Below, in pieces: positions 16,380-29,686 of a DNA stretch of 64,000 bases. The stretch is taken from NCBI RefSeq assembly GCF_002095475.1, contig NZ_MLFR01000008.1, positions 1-64,000 on the forward strand, in the 5' to 3' direction. A model generated the notes under the pieces. That model did not search any database, was not told where the DNA came from, and saw only the letters and a list, made by a program, of their open reading frames with translations. Each line of letters begins with the position of its first letter. The first letter of the stretch is position 1. This DNA is from Pantoea rwandensis. GTDB lineage: Bacteria; Pseudomonadota; Gammaproteobacteria; Enterobacterales; Enterobacteriaceae. A program made the translations under genes and the position numbers.

Positions 16380-17311
16380 TTACTTTATCCAATCGTTAAT
16401 GCTACGGCGGCGCACGCGCTTCTCCGGCATGATGATGGGGTGCCCTCGACTAAATATCGATGTGGACAAGCGTATCTTTTTTCCCTGAAAAATACATTTG
16501 CACAAGCCAATTATCGATTTATGCAAGGGTGGCTCAAAGTCTGATTCAAGCGGATACCCATCAGGGTAAGCACGGCGCTCGAACCAGTTGGCGACACGAG
16601 TAAACAGAAACATAAAAATTGCGAAAGAGCCGAAGGCAAACGGCAAGGAATACCAGCGAGAAATCGAATCGAAATCGTTCATGAAAATGTTTAGGCCATA
16701 TTCTTTTACAATCAAGGCCCCGGCGACAAAGAATCCCGGGATCATGTTTAGTACAAAAATTAAGACCATCAGCGAAGATAAACGCTCGCTCACACTGGCT
16801 TTCACCTCAGTCGCAGTGTGATCGATTGGATGATTTTGCCCGATAATACGTCCACTTAGTTCTACATTGGTGTAGGGGTTGCCTGTGACAAACAACGGGA
16901 GTACCAGATAATCCTCGGAGTTGAGGCAATCGAAATGTATTTGAAGTTGCTGATCGGTAATCTGCTGGCAAGAACAGCGCACTTCGTCTTCAACCGTCAG
17001 AATACGGCTGCCGACAAATTTTGCATTTTCACTTACCTTCACAGTTAGAGGAGAGGTTGGTAGAAAATCGCTTTCCACCACTGGCAACGCTCCACGATTC
17101 CAGATTAATAAGCCAATGACATAGATGCCTTTTTCCTTAGAGCCATCCTCTGCTGCGATATAAAAGGGAATATCTTCGGGTAATTCCGCAACAATGCCTC
17201 GGCCAATTAGCCGGGTTTCAAGTTGACGATCCGGGCGTTTTTTTTCTGCCCCAACGTCAGGATAAGTCGTAGAAATGAACTGATCGGGGAAATTATCTCA
17301 CCTAAAGACAT
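16380..17311 (-). pseudogene. Unknown two-helix membrane protein, single-base frameshift
   Basis: I do not recognise the family. ATG at 17311 follows GGAGG and encodes MSLGE before the frame diverges. The long frame starts immediately after an in-frame TGA at 17298-17300 and has no good start codon until about residue 75, yet it is coding-like throughout. One missing base near 17298 explains both facts and gives a protein of about 310 residues. It has an N-terminal soluble part, a Cys pair in RCSCQQ, and two hydrophobic helices (LMVLIFVLNMIPGFFVAGAL and YSLPFAFGSFAIFMFLF) with a basic C-terminus ending RRRSINDWIK. The DNA is more AT-rich than the flanking backbone, hinting at acquired DNA. 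Confidence 0.65.
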
Positions 17312-17715
17312 CACCAACCTCCACTGTTGAATACTCCTCAGAGTAAGTTTAGATTTGTGCATTAATGAACTGAAGATGGTTTCAGCTATTTATAATAATT
17401 CTCCAATGATTGACCACGCAGCCCGAGCCTTTTGAACCTTGCTCATTTAATTGATTTTGGCGTTAGGTTAGGCAGCAACAGTCTAATCTTCGCTGAAGCT
17501 TTGTCCAGATTGCTGGGCAGCAAAGTAAGCTCTCACTCTCTCCACTTGCACGCCATGGTTAATCCTTCCACTCTGATGCCCATTATTCTGGCTTTAATTT
17601 TGACGGCCTCGGCGCTTCTAGGAAATTATCTGGGACATCATGCACATAAAAAATCCACGCATTTGCGTGGATTTTTGCGAGCGTAATGAGGTTAGCTAAA
17701 ACCTCATAAGGCAAT
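17312..17715. other. Intergenic stretch with the ychF terminator
   Basis: No convincing gene. AATCCACGC / GCGTGGATT at 17650-17673 has A and T runs on both sides and would end minus-strand transcription from ychF. A second hairpin, ATGAGGTT / AACCTCAT at 17686-17707, lies between it and the ychF stop. An 84-codon plus-strand frame starting with TTG at 17432 runs through the terminator and lacks a ribosome-binding site, so it is not called. Confidence 0.6.
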
Positions 17716-18807
17716 TTAGACGTTGAACAAGAAGTTCATCACGTCGCCATCTTTCACGATGTACTCTTTACCTTCTGAACGCATTTTTCCGGCTTCTTTC
17801 GCGCCTTGCTCACCTTTGTAAGTCACAAAGTCATCAAACGCGATGGTCTGAGCACGGATAAAGCCTTTCTCGAAGTCGGTGTGGATCTTGCCAGCCGCTT
17901 GTGGTGCGGTGGCACCCACTGGGATGGTCCACGCACGCACTTCTTTCACGCCAGCGGTGAAGTAAGTTTGCAGGTTGAGCAGAGTATAACCTGCGCGGAT
18001 GACACGGTTCAGACCTGGCTCTTCCAGACCTAACTCGGCCATAAACTCGTCACGCTCTTCATCGTCCAACTCGGCGATGTCAGATTCAACTGCAGCACAC
18101 ACCGGCACGACAACCGAACCTTCGGCTTCGGCGATCGCGCGCACTTGATCGAGGTACGGGTTGTTTTCGAAACCGTCTTCACTCACGTTGGCGATATACA
18201 TGGTCGGTTTCAACGTCAGGAAACTCAGATAGCGGATGGCTGCTTTCTCGTCAGCGTCCAAATTCAATGAACGTAACATGCCCGCTTCCGACAGGTGCGG
18301 CAGGCATTTTTCCAATGCAGCCAGCTCGGCTTTCGCATCTTTGTCGCCGCCTTTGGCTTTCTTCTGGCAACGCTGAATGGCGCGTTCACAGGTATCGAGG
18401 TCAGACAGCGCCAGCTCGGTGTTGATCACGTCAATATCTTCCGCCGGATTCACTTTGCCGGAAACGTGGATGATGTTGTCGTTTTCAAAGCAGCGCACCA
18501 CGTGGCCGATAGCTTCGGTCTCACGGATGTTGGTCAGGAATTTGTTGCCCAAGCCTTCACCCTTCGACGCGCCTTCCACCAAACCAGCGATATCGACGAA
18601 TTCCATGGTGGTAGGGACCACGCGCTGCGGCTTAACAATTTCGCTCAGCTGATCGAGGCGCAGATCGGGCATTGGCACCACACCGGTGTTTGGCTCGATG
18701 GTGCAGAACGGAAAGTTGGCTGCTTCGATACCCGCTTTGGTCAGCGCGTTGAACAGGGTGGATTTACCGACGTTCGGCAGGCCCACAATACCGCATTTAA
18801 ATCCCAT
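17716..18807 (-). CDS. ychF: Redox-responsive GTPase/ATPase YchF
   Basis: A 363-residue Obg-related P-loop NTPase, the usual length of YchF. The N-terminus [19 protein letters not shown] carries the P loop. [12 protein letters not shown] is the switch I region and [18 protein letters not shown] the G3 region. The family prefers ATP and binds ribosomes. In E. coli it dampens the oxidative stress response and affects start-codon fidelity. The C-terminal TGS-like part includes [15 protein letters not shown]. It lies downstream of pth on the same strand, as in E. coli. Confidence 0.97.
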   Translation of the reverse strand: MGFKCGIVGLPNVGKSTLFNALTKAGIEAANFPFCTIEPNTGVVPMPDLRLDQLSEIVKPQRVVPTTMEFVDIAGLVEGASKGEGLGNKFLTNIRETEAIGHVVRCFENDNIIHVSGKVNPAEDIDVINTELALSDLDTCERAIQRCQKKAKGGDKDAKAELAALEKCLPHLSEAGMLRSLNLDADEKAAIRYLSFLTLKPTMYIANVSEDGFENNPYLDQVRAIAEAEGSVVVPVCAAVESDIAELDDEERDEFMAELGLEEPGLNRVIRAGYTLLNLQTYFTAGVKEVRAWTIPVGATAPQAAGKIHTDFEKGFIRAQTIAFDDFVTYKGEQGAKEAGKMRSEGKEYIVKDGDVMNFLFNV

Positions 18808-18918
18808 GGTCTGATTACCTTTCTCACTGAGTGTGCAGCGCTGGTAAAGAGCGCCGACAGATTCAAAAAATTTCGCGCATTATACACAGAATTGCCTTCT
18901 TCAGCGCGGGAATTGGCT

Positions 18919-19506
18919 TTAACTGGCCTTGAACGCGTGTAGACGATTCATGGCCTTAATTTTATCTTCTTTCAGCCAGACTTCGGTGCAACGCACGGCC
19001 TCATCAACGGCATCATCGATCAGCTTCTGCTCACTGGCAGGTGGTTTACCCAAGACAAAACCGGTGACTTTATTGCGGTCACCCGGATGGCCAATGCCAA
19101 CGCGCAGACGGTGGAAATTATTGTTGTTGCCTAACTTGCTGATGATGTCTTTCAAGCCATTATGGCCGCCGTGTCCGCCGCCCTGTTTAAACTTCGCTAC
19201 GCCGGGAGGCAAATCCAATTCATCATGTGCCACCAAAATCTCTTCTGGTGTGATGCGGTAAAACGTGGCCATCGCCGCGACAGCTTTGCCGCTTAGATTC
19301 ATAAAGGTCCCTGGCACCAGCAGGCGCACATCCTCACCCGCCAGCGATAGGCGCGCTGTGTAGCCATAAAATTTCGGCTCTTCTTTCAACGACTGATTGT
19401 GCCTATCGGCCAGCAAATCCACATACCAGGCGCCGGCGTTATGGCGGGTAGCGGCGTACTCAGCGCCGGGATTGGCCAGCCCCACAATCAGTTTAATGCT
19501 GCTCAC
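18919..19506 (-). CDS. pth: Peptidyl-tRNA hydrolase
   Basis: A 195-residue enzyme that releases peptides from peptidyl-tRNA dropped by stalled ribosomes. The frame is open to 19569, but GTG at 19506 gives [23 protein letters not shown] broken after about residue 20, aligning with E. coli Pth (194 residues), and AGGA lies upstream. Active-site residues are visible: Asn and His in NPGAEY and TRHNAG, Asp in [10 protein letters not shown]. Other conserved parts are [17 protein letters not shown] and [16 protein letters not shown]. It is upstream of ychF on the same strand and divergent from ychH, the E. coli arrangement. Confidence 0.96.
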   Translation of the reverse strand: MSSIKLIVGLANPGAEYAATRHNAGAWYVDLLADRHNQSLKEEPKFYGYTARLSLAGEDVRLLVPGTFMNLSGKAVAAMATFYRITPEEILVAHDELDLPPGVAKFKQGGGHGGHNGLKDIISKLGNNNNFHRLRVGIGHPGDRNKVTGFVLGKPPASEQKLIDDAVDEAVRCTEVWLKEDKIKAMNRLHAFKAS

Positions 19507-19765
19507 GATGTTTATCCTGTCTTGCTGCGGAAAGGGCGATAGTTTACTGCCTGCAAGCGGGGAAGACAAAGGGTGCTGCAGCCAGATGATGTCTCTGCGT
19601 GACTAATCAATTTCTATCGAAATCAAGATGCTGGCAGTAAAGAAATGTCAGAGATTGTGAAGGATGTGTGATCGTGCACGCATCTTAACCACAAGCCATT
19701 GCCTAAACTTATGACAAGTTAACCATACGTGCTGTTTTCTTTTTTCATAAGGATGGAGGTGAATC

Positions 19766-20041
19766 ATGAAACGTCAAAATTGCCGCTATGTAGGTAATGG
19801 CTTGATGTGTCTGGGTTTACTGACGATGGTGCTGGGCGTCGGTTATTCCATTATTAATCAGCTGCCTTCGCTGCATTTACCGCAATTCCTCGCCCATGGC
19901 GCCATGTTTAGCATTTTTGTCGGTGCGCTTTTGTGGCTGGTAGGTGCGCGCGTTAGCGGACGTGAAAGGGTTGAAGACCGTTACTTTTGGCTGCGCCGCT
20001 ATGGCGACAAACGCTGCCGTCGTGATCACACTTCACATTAA
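19766..20041 (+). CDS. ychH: YchH, stress-induced inner-membrane protein
   Basis: A 91-residue protein with two hydrophobic helices, matching E. coli YchH in length and pattern (GLLTMVLGVGYSIINQLP, then FLAHGAMFSIFVGALLWL and the basic end DKRCRRD). In E. coli it is stress-induced, with reported links to biofilm formation. GGATGGAGG precedes the ATG. TGTGATCGTGCACGCA at 19667-19682 matches a CRP half-site well on one side only. Its last four bases overlap the end of the convergent GGDEF gene. Confidence 0.92.
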   Translation: MKRQNCRYVGNGLMCLGLLTMVLGVGYSIINQLPSLHLPQFLAHGAMFSIFVGALLWLVGARVSGRERVEDRYFWLRRYGDKRCRRDHTSH

Positions 20042-21213
20042 GTGAGTGCCGCTTCTTGCAATGGCTGTAGCTGCACCAGATAACGCTCGGTGCGGTTACG
20101 GCCACTGGCTTTAGCGCGATACAAGGCTTCATCCGCCAGCCCCAACAGAATCGAAAATGTCTGGTCACGGTGATTGGCGGTCGCAAAGCCAATACTCACC
20201 GTATAGCAGACGTCATTTGGCTGCGATAGTTGTGTCGCGAGTCGAATACGCTCGCACACGCGTTGTGCATCTTCGCCATTCCCCGGCAAAATCGCGGCAA
20301 ACTCCTCTCCTCCCAAACGAGCAAAATGCCCTTCTGAGGGTAACAACGCTTGGACTATGTGACAAAAATCGATTAAAACGCGGTCGCCTTGCTGATGACC
20401 GTAACGATCGTTGATGCTTTTAAAATGGTCGAGGTCAAACAGCACCGCGGTGTAGATATACAGCTGAGGATTGCGTGCACTGCGTATAACCAACCTATCC
20501 GCTTGTTCGAAGAGGGCGCGACGATTCCAGACGCTGGTAAGTGGGTCATGCAGTGACGCCAGTTTGTGCGCAATCTGAGTGCGCTCGTTGACCATCGCCA
20601 AAATGGTAAACGTCAGGCCGATCACAAACAGAATCGATTCGAGGATCACATAGACCGAGAAGCTGGAGCCAGCAATGGCACCGCGAGCGGGCGTGGCAAC
20701 GGCATCATCCAGAAAAATACGTGCGACGTGGAACAGCAGATGAATCCACAGCAACATCTGCGCGGGCCAAAATGTGACGGTCAACGAGACGCGCGACTGC
20801 CACAAAAGGCGGATAAGTGCGGCGGTAAATATGATGCACAGTAAACACAGCACCAACACCCGCTTCGGCTGACTGAGATAGAACTCAGGGAAAACGCAGA
20901 GGATTGCCCAAAGCAATGCGCCCGCCAACCAGCTCATTCCCAGTGGCTTATTGCAAAAAATACGGAAAGCATTGAGCAGGTTGCCATAGGCCAGCAGCAT
21001 CACTATGTTGCCAACGGCAATCGGTAAAAAGTGAAAACCCGCGCTGCGCAGACTGCTGAGAAATACCGCCATTAAGGTCAGAATGAGCGCCAGAGTGGTG
21101 AACCCCAGCACGCGGTCATACTGCGCGCCAACCCAGGCGAAAACCAGAATAATGCTCAGAAACCCCAGCACATAGAGCTCGCAAACAAACAGTGTGTAAA
21201 TGTCGAGAGTCAT
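20038..21213 (-). CDS. Membrane diguanylate cyclase (GGDEF domain)
   Basis: A 391-residue protein. Residues 1 to about 205 hold roughly seven hydrophobic helices, a membrane sensory module of no named family that I can see. From about 220 there is a GGDEF domain: HDPLTSVWNRRALFEQADR, FDLDHFKSINDRYGHQQGD, the active motif GGEEF in ARLGGEEFAAILPG, and YTVSIGFA. It should make cyclic-di-GMP from two GTP at the inner membrane. No RxxD inhibitory site is visible five residues before GGEEF, so product inhibition may be absent. It occupies the place between prs and ychH where E. coli carries dauA. Confidence 0.9.
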   Translation of the reverse strand: MTLDIYTLFVCELYVLGFLSIILVFAWVGAQYDRVLGFTTLALILTLMAVFLSSLRSAGFHFLPIAVGNIVMLLAYGNLLNAFRIFCNKPLGMSWLAGALLWAILCVFPEFYLSQPKRVLVLCLLCIIFTAALIRLLWQSRVSLTVTFWPAQMLLWIHLLFHVARIFLDDAVATPARGAIAGSSFSVYVILESILFVIGLTFTILAMVNERTQIAHKLASLHDPLTSVWNRRALFEQADRLVIRSARNPQLYIYTAVLFDLDHFKSINDRYGHQQGDRVLIDFCHIVQALLPSEGHFARLGGEEFAAILPGNGEDAQRVCERIRLATQLSQPNDVCYTVSIGFATANHRDQTFSILLGLADEALYRAKASGRNRTERYLVQLQPLQEAALT

Positions 21214-21402
21214 AGTGGTCGGAGTTCTCAGAAAAAAGTGTGGTGAAAAATACCACTAATCAATGGAGTGCTAAAGCGCAGCGTCACGTGTGGAATGAAA
21301 AGAGTGTAAGGCAGGGAGAATAACGGGTTTTAACGGAATTTATCGCGAAAATATCCGCGCCGAAAGCGGCTTAATCCTTAAATAGGGTGAATGACCTTAG
21401 AA

Positions 21403-21430
21403 TAAAAAACCGGGCACCAGGCCCGGTTTC
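21403..21430 (-). terminator. Terminator of prs
   Basis: AAACCGGGC / GCCCGGTTT with a 4-base loop, followed on the minus strand by a T run (TTTTTTATT), about 10 bp past the prs stop codon. Confidence 0.88.
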
Positions 21431-21440
21431 ATGCAATGTA

Positions 21441-22427
<987 letters not shown>

Positions 22428-22525
22428 TCAAAAGTAACCGGCGAATACTTTTGAAGTCGTTCATACGGGTGTGTTAATGCGTCACGTGCCGTGCCTGGAA
22501 CAGGGTGGCACGGTCACGTAAACGC

Positions 22526-23383
22526 TTAGAGCCCGGAAAGGCTACGTTGCAACGGCGAGATATTAAGCCCGCGCGCCACAAATCCGCAAATCCATTTCGG
22601 GGCAAGCTCCAGCACCTGACGAGCGTCGGATTCGGTGTTAAATTCAGCAAAAACACAAGATCCGGTCCCTGTCAGGCGCGACGGCGCGTATTCTAGCAGC
22701 CAGGAAAGCAGTGCATCAACCTCGCGAAAACGTTTTCTTACCACAGGCTCACAATCATTGTGAAAAGGACGCTGTAACAGCTCATCTAATGTGCGTATCG
22801 GCGAATTGCGCGTCAGTTCCGCATCCCTGAAAATATCCGGGGTGGCGATACTCACGCCAGGATGCGCGACCAGGTACCATTTTTCGTCCGGTTCAGCGGG
22901 TTGTATCTTCTCGCCAACCCCTTCTGCGAAAGCAGCATGACCACGAACGAACACCGGTACATCGGCACCGAGATGCACGCCGATCGCGGCCAACTCATCA
23001 ATGCTAAGCTGCGTTTGCCATAAATGATTAAGTGCTACCAGCACCGTTGCCGCATCAGATGAGCCGCCCCCCAAACCTCCGCCCATTGGCAAACGTTTTT
23101 CCAGCGCGATTTGCGCTCCGGCATCGAGGGGGAGGGAGCCGCGCGCAGCGGCCGCCTGTTTTAAGGCCTGCGCGGCACGCACGATCAGATTCTCTTCATC
23201 CGCGACCCCTGACAACGGTGTTAGTAGCTTTATCTTACCGCTGCTGTCTGGGGTGATCTCCAGCGTATCGCCGAAATCCAAAAACTGAAATAACGTTTGC
23301 AGGTTGTGATAGCCGTCAGGACGACGGCCCGTGATATAGAGAAACAGGTTCAGCTTTGCTGGCGCCGGCCATGTGGTGATCAT
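22526..23383 (-). CDS. ispE: 4-diphosphocytidyl-2-C-methyl-D-erythritol kinase
   Basis: A 285-residue GHMP kinase of the MEP isoprenoid pathway, phosphorylating CDP-methylerythritol at the 2-hydroxyl. [20 protein letters not shown] at the N-terminus supplies catalytic and substrate residues. The ATP-binding loop reads [15 protein letters not shown] at about 95-109, and [12 protein letters not shown] is near the C-terminus. The ATG overlaps the lolB stop codon, so the two are coupled as in E. coli. Confidence 0.96.
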   Translation of the reverse strand: MITTWPAPAKLNLFLYITGRRPDGYHNLQTLFQFLDFGDTLEITPDSSGKIKLLTPLSGVADEENLIVRAAQALKQAAAARGSLPLDAGAQIALEKRLPMGGGLGGGSSDAATVLVALNHLWQTQLSIDELAAIGVHLGADVPVFVRGHAAFAEGVGEKIQPAEPDEKWYLVAHPGVSIATPDIFRDAELTRNSPIRTLDELLQRPFHNDCEPVVRKRFREVDALLSWLLEYAPSRLTGTGSCVFAEFNTESDARQVLELAPKWICGFVARGLNISPLQRSLSGL

Positions 23384-24006
23384 TGTGTCGTCCAGCTATC
23401 CATGCGTAATTTGATGCGCTGACCGCCTTCCGTCAGTTCCAGATTAGCCGGCAGCGGCGGATTGACCTTGCTGTCGTAATCGGAGATGGACACTTTCCAC
23501 TGTTGGCCATTACGGCTGTAGTTCACGCTTTGCAGCTGATAGTTACTGTTCAGCTGGTAATCTGTGGCATCACCCGGCAGACCCATCATCCACTGACGCA
23601 GGTTGGCCAATGGGATATCCATCCCCGTGAGCTGTGAAATCATCTTTTCGGCGTCGTTACTGACGTAGCGCTTGCCTTTGTTATCGACGATTTGCACCAC
23701 AGAGCCTTGCGCATCCAGCTGCAATTCAGTGCTGCCGAGTGGGTTGGTTAACAGCAGACGATAACGGTCAGCGGCGGTTTGCTGCCAGTTAAAGCGCGCA
23801 TAGACTTTTTGCTTATCAGAGAGATAGGCAAACGCGCCGCGTGTTTGATACTGGGTGATTTTTGTCACAGCCTGTTGATGCTGCTGCCATTGTGGTGAAG
23901 TGGTGCTGGGACCCGGACCTTGGGGTTTGTTGATGCTACAAGCAACCAGCAGTACGCTGGCAAAGGGTAAAAGGCGCAACAGCTTGCGCGGGGGCAAATG
24001 CATCAC
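23380..24006 (-). CDS. lolB: Outer-membrane lipoprotein receptor LolB
   Basis: A 208-residue lipoprotein that receives lipoproteins from LolA and inserts them in the outer membrane. The signal peptide ends in the lipobox LVAC-S, giving a lipidated Cys. No Asp follows the Cys, consistent with outer-membrane sorting. [19 protein letters not shown] and [16 protein letters not shown] are family segments. It is divergent from hemA across about 210 bp and overlaps ispE, the conserved enterobacterial arrangement. Confidence 0.95.
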   Translation of the reverse strand: MMHLPPRKLLRLLPFASVLLVACSINKPQGPGPSTTSPQWQQHQQAVTKITQYQTRGAFAYLSDKQKVYARFNWQQTAADRYRLLLTNPLGSTELQLDAQGSVVQIVDNKGKRYVSNDAEKMISQLTGMDIPLANLRQWMMGLPGDATDYQLNSNYQLQSVNYSRNGQQWKVSISDYDSKVNPPLPANLELTEGGQRIKLRMDSWTTQ

Positions 24007-24219
24007 GTGGTCGTCTCCTCAGACACGTTTTTAATTCGTAACAGGTAACGCTAACCATCCAATTCTATGCCGTCAATGCCGATGTAAGGATAATTGCGCA
24101 CGATCAGTTTAATCTTATTACAGACATAGGCTTTGTATGGCTTTTCTTGATCTGTGGCATCTTGTAGAATGCGTCTCACAAAACCCTGACAATTATTGGG
24201 ATATCCCAACCCCATCACC

Positions 24220-25476
24220 ATGACGCTGCTTGCACTCGGAATCAACCACAAGACCGCACCTGTCGCACTGCGCGAACGCGTTGCGTTTCTGCCCGACACG
24301 CTGGACCAGGCACTCAACAGCCTGCTTTCTCAGCCGATGGTGCAGAGCGGTGTGGTGCTCTCAACCTGTAACCGTACTGAACTCTATCTCAGCGTAGAGC
24401 AGCAAACGGATTTGCAGGAGAAGCTGGTGCACTGGTTGTGTGAATATCACGATTTGCGTGAAGAGGATGTCAGGGCAAGCCTCTACTGGCATCAAGACAA
24501 CGCGGCCGTCAGCCATCTGATGCGCGTTGCCAGCGGTCTCGACTCACTGGTGTTGGGTGAACCGCAAATTCTGGGTCAGGTCAAGAAAGCCCACGCTGAC
24601 TCCTCGCGTGACCATGCGTTGACCAGCGAGTTGGAGCGCATGTTCCAGAAAACCTTCTCGGTTGCCAAACGCGTGCGCACGGAAACTGAAATTGGTGCCA
24701 GTGCGGTGTCTGTCGCCTTCGCCGCCTGTTCCCTGGCGCGCCAAATCTTTGAGTCACTCAGCACGGTTAACGTCCTGTTGGTCGGTGCGGGTGAAACCAT
24801 CGAATTAGTGGCGCGTCATCTGCGCGAACACAAAGTGCAGAAGTTAATGATTGCCAACCGTACGCGCGAACGTGCGCAGTTGCTGGCCGATGAAGTGGGC
24901 GCAGAAGTGATTGGTTTAGGCGATATCGAAACGCGTCTGGCGGATGCCGACATCATCATCTCTTCCACTGCCAGCCCGTTGCCTATCATCGGCAAAGGCA
25001 TGGTGGAGCGCGCGCTGAAGGCGCGTCGTAATCAGCCCATGCTGCTGGTGGACATTGCGGTTCCGCGTGATGTTGAACCCGAAGTGGGCAAGCTGGCAAA
25101 CGCCTATCTCTATAGCGTCGATGATTTGCAGGCCATCATCGAGCAGAACATGGCGCAACGTAAAGCCGCCGCTGTGCAGGCTGAAAGCATTGTGGTGCAG
25201 GAAAGCGGCGAATTTATGGCGTGGCTGCGTGCTCAAAGCGCCGGTGACACCATTCGCGAGTATCGCTCGCAGGCCGATGATGTGCGTGCAGAACTGCAAG
25301 AGCGGGCACTGGCCGCACTGCGCCAAGGTGCAGATGCTGAGAAAGTGCTGCAAGAGCTGGCCCATAAGCTCACCAATCGTCTTATTCATGCACCAACCAA
25401 ATCATTGCAGCAGGCCGCGCGCGACGGCGACAGCGAACGCCTGCAGATCTTACGTGACAGCCTCGGTTTAGAGTAA
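24220..25476 (+). CDS. hemA: Glutamyl-tRNA reductase
   Basis: A 418-residue enzyme, the same length as E. coli HemA, reducing glutamyl-tRNA to glutamate-1-semialdehyde, the first committed step of tetrapyrrole synthesis. The frame is open 8 codons further upstream, but [20 protein letters not shown] from ATG 24220 matches E. coli. The catalytic Cys is in [11 protein letters not shown] at about residue 50. [16 protein letters not shown] and an NADPH-binding [14 protein letters not shown] follow. It heads the hemA-prfA-prmC-sirB2-sirB1-kdsA run. It also supplies precursor for the sirohaem needed by the nas nitrite reductase. Confidence 0.97.
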   Translation: MTLLALGINHKTAPVALRERVAFLPDTLDQALNSLLSQPMVQSGVVLSTCNRTELYLSVEQQTDLQEKLVHWLCEYHDLREEDVRASLYWHQDNAAVSHLMRVASGLDSLVLGEPQILGQVKKAHADSSRDHALTSELERMFQKTFSVAKRVRTETEIGASAVSVAFAACSLARQIFESLSTVNVLLVGAGETIELVARHLREHKVQKLMIANRTRERAQLLADEVGAEVIGLGDIETRLADADIIISSTASPLPIIGKGMVERALKARRNQPMLLVDIAVPRDVEPEVGKLANAYLYSVDDLQAIIEQNMAQRKAAAVQAESIVVQESGEFMAWLRAQSAGDTIREYRSQADDVRAELQERALAALRQGADAEKVLQELAHKLTNRLIHAPTKSLQQAARDGDSERLQILRDSLGLE

Positions 25477-25517
25477 TCTGGTCTGTCACGACCTATCACT
25501 GGGATACCCTCTATTAC

Positions 25518-26600
25518 ATGAAAAGCTCTATTGTTGCCAAGCTGGAAGCCCTCCAGGAGCGCCACGAAGAAGTGGAAGCGTTACTGGGTGATGCCGGCGT
25601 CATTGGCGATCAAGAACGTTTCCGCGCCTTATCACGCGAATATGCGCAGCTGACCGACGTGACTCATTGCTTCCGTGACTGGCAGCAAGTTCAGGAAGAT
25701 ATCGAAACCGCTGAAATGATGCTCGACGATCCTGAAATGCGCGAAATGGCTAACGAAGAATTAAAACTGTCGCGCGAGAAACGAGAAGTGCTGGAGCAGC
25801 AGCTACAGGTGCTATTGCTCCCGAAAGATCCTGACGATGAACGTTCTTGCTTTGTTGAAGTGCGCGCCGGTACTGGCGGTGATGAAGCGGCTATCTTCGC
25901 GGGCGACCTGTTCCGCATGTACAGCCGTTATGCCGAATCACGTCGCTGGCAGGTGGAAATCATCAGCGCCAACGAAGGTGAGCATGGTGGCTATAAAGAA
26001 GTTATTGCGCGCATCAATGGCGACGGCGCCTATGGCCGTTTGAAATTTGAATCAGGCGGTCATCGCGTACAGCGTGTACCGGAAACCGAATCTCAGGGCC
26101 GTATTCATACCTCGGCGTGCACCGTCGCGGTGATGCCAGAACTGCCAGAAGCGGACATGCCAGAGATTAACGCGGGCGATCTGAAGATCGATACCTTCCG
26201 CTCTTCAGGCGCGGGCGGTCAGCACGTTAACACCACCGACTCCGCGATCCGTATTACCCACTTGCCGACCGGTATTGTGGTGGAGTGTCAGGACGAGCGT
26301 TCGCAGCACAAGAACAAAGCCAAAGCGTTGGCGGTGCTCGGTGCACGTATTCATGCCGCCGAAACTGCCAAACGTAATGCGGCTGAAGCTTCAACCCGTC
26401 GTAATTTACTCGGCACTGGCGATCGTTCCGACCGTAACCGTACCTACAACTTCCCGCAGGGCCGTGTCACCGATCACCGTATCAACCTGACGCTCTACCG
26501 TCTGGATGAAACCATGGAAGGCAAGTTGGATACCTTGATTGAGCCGATTGTGCAGGAATATCAGGCCGATCAGCTGGCGGCGTTGGCTGGACAGGATTGA
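25518..26600 (+). CDS. prfA: Peptide chain release factor 1
   Basis: A 360-residue class I release factor reading UAA and UAG. The catalytic GGQ is in [15 protein letters not shown] at about residue 235. The stop-recognition region contains [18 protein letters not shown] before it. Length equals that of E. coli RF1. It starts 41 bp after hemA and its stop overlaps the start of prmC, whose product methylates the GGQ glutamine. Confidence 0.97.
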   Translation: MKSSIVAKLEALQERHEEVEALLGDAGVIGDQERFRALSREYAQLTDVTHCFRDWQQVQEDIETAEMMLDDPEMREMANEELKLSREKREVLEQQLQVLLLPKDPDDERSCFVEVRAGTGGDEAAIFAGDLFRMYSRYAESRRWQVEIISANEGEHGGYKEVIARINGDGAYGRLKFESGGHRVQRVPETESQGRIHTSACTVAVMPELPEADMPEINAGDLKIDTFRSSGAGGQHVNTTDSAIRITHLPTGIVVECQDERSQHKNKAKALAVLGARIHAAETAKRNAAEASTRRNLLGTGDRSDRNRTYNFPQGRVTDHRINLTLYRLDETMEGKLDTLIEPIVQEYQADQLAALAGQD

Positions 26601-27445
26601 TGATCATTCGTCACTGGCTGCAACAGGCGGTTGCCGCTCTGTTTGGCGGCGATAGCCCGAAGCGTGATGCGGAGATTTTGCTGGGTTTTGTCACCGGTAA
26701 ATCGCGCAGTTGGCTGGTGGCGTTTGATGATGCCGAGCTGGATGCTGCGCAGTTGAGCCAACTTGAGACACTGTTGGCACGTCGTGTTAAGGGCGAACCG
26801 GTTGCCCATCTGGTGGGCGAACGTGAGTTCTGGTCGCTGCCACTGCGCGTCAGTGATGTCACGTTGATTCCCCGTCCCGATACAGAAGTATTGGTCGAGC
26901 AGGCGCTGGCACGTGTGCCGACAACGCCGGCAACTCTGCTTGATCTTGGCACCGGCACCGGTGCCATTGCACTGGCGCTGGCCAGTGAACGGCCTGATTG
27001 CCAGGTATTGGGGTGCGATCGCATACCCGATGCCGTCGCACTGGCACAAGAGAATGCGCAGCGTTTGCATATCAATAACGCGCATTTTCAGCTCAGTCAT
27101 TGGTTTAACGATCTTCCCGCCCAACGTTTCGACCTGATTGTCAGCAATCCCCCTTATATTGATGCCGCCGATAAACATCTGCAGCAGGGCGATGTGCGCT
27201 TTGAGCCGCTTAGCGCCTTGGTTGCCGATGATGCCGGTCTGGCAGATCTACGTTTTATTATTCAAAGTGCGCCACACTGGTTGCAGCCGGGTGGCTGGCT
27301 ATTACTGGAGCACGGCTGGCAGCAGGATGAAGCCGTACGCGCGATCATGATGCAGCACGGTTACCAGCAGGTCAGTAGCATTAACGATTATGGCGGCAAT
27401 CCGCGTGTGACACTTGGGCAATTTTTTGGATTTAAGGAAGCATAA
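26600..27445 (+). CDS. prmC: Release-factor glutamine methyltransferase
   Basis: A 281-residue SAM-dependent enzyme that N5-methylates the GGQ glutamine of release factors 1 and 2. The SAM motif is LLDLGTGTGAIALALASERP at about 113-132, and the catalytic NPPY motif is in IVSNPPYID. I take ATG 26600, which overlaps the prfA stop (TGATG), over the TTG one codon earlier. The N-terminal helical domain is somewhat shorter in similarity to E. coli than the catalytic part. The stop overlaps sirB2 (TAATG). Confidence 0.95.
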   Translation: MIIRHWLQQAVAALFGGDSPKRDAEILLGFVTGKSRSWLVAFDDAELDAAQLSQLETLLARRVKGEPVAHLVGEREFWSLPLRVSDVTLIPRPDTEVLVEQALARVPTTPATLLDLGTGTGAIALALASERPDCQVLGCDRIPDAVALAQENAQRLHINNAHFQLSHWFNDLPAQRFDLIVSNPPYIDAADKHLQQGDVRFEPLSALVADDAGLADLRFIIQSAPHWLQPGGWLLLEHGWQQDEAVRAIMMQHGYQQVSSINDYGGNPRVTLGQFFGFKEA

Positions 27446-27839
27446 TGGCGAGCTGGTATCCGCTGGTTAAACATTTTCACCTGCTGACGGTTGCCCTTAC
27501 CATCAGCCTGTTTCTGCTGCGATTTTATTGGCTTACGACGGGTTCAGCCATGTTGCAGCGCCGCTGGGTACGTATCGCACCACACATTAACGACACCTTT
27601 TTGCTGTTAAGCGGCGTGTGGTTAGTGGTGATCACGCACTTTTATCCGTTCTCACCGCAAGGAAGCTGGCTGACGGAGAAGCTGTTAGGGGTTATTATCT
27701 ACATCGCCTTAGGTTCCGTGGCATTGAGCCGTCGCCCACGTAAGATGGGGACCCGTTGGATCGCCTGCCTGATTGCAATCGTAGCGCTGCTGTTTGTGAT
27801 TAAGCTGGCGATGACCAAAATGCCGATATTGGGGATAGC

Positions 27840-27843
<4 letters not shown>
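27445..27843 (+). CDS. sirB2: SirB2-family membrane protein
   Basis: A 132-residue inner-membrane protein with about four hydrophobic helices, matching the SirB family (YchQ in E. coli), of unknown biochemical role. FHLLTVALTISLFLLRFYW is the first helix, and RWVRIAPHINDTFLLLSGVW and KLLGVIIYIALG follow. The ATG overlaps the prmC stop and the gene ends in an ATGA overlap with sirB1, so translation is coupled along the operon. Confidence 0.93.
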
Positions 27844-29530
<1,687 letters not shown>

Positions 29531-29548
29531 TCCTTGCAGACAGATGTG

Positions 29549-29575
29549 AAAAAGGCGCCGATGGCGCCTTTTTTG
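29549..29575 (+). terminator. Terminator after kdsA
   Basis: AAAGGCGCC / GGCGCCTTT with a 3-base loop and a following T run, about 20 bp past the kdsA stop. The A run on the other side could let it act on facing transcripts as well. Confidence 0.9.
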
Positions 29576-29686
29576 TGGGCAACGTATGGAGACGAAGCTT
29601 GATGATCGTGGTGCGATCAATCGCGAAGTCCTCTAGCAATATTGCTAGAATGTCGCGCAATGGATGGTGCCGCTACCTATGCCGCG

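Noticed and set aside
17432..17686. Eighty-four-codon plus-strand frame
   Set aside because: TTG start without a ribosome-binding site, runs through the ychF terminator hairpin, and shows no recognisable domain.
19667..19682. CRP site upstream of ychH
   Set aside because: Only the TGTGA half matches well; the second half ACGCA has three of five bases of TCACA, too weak for a separate call.
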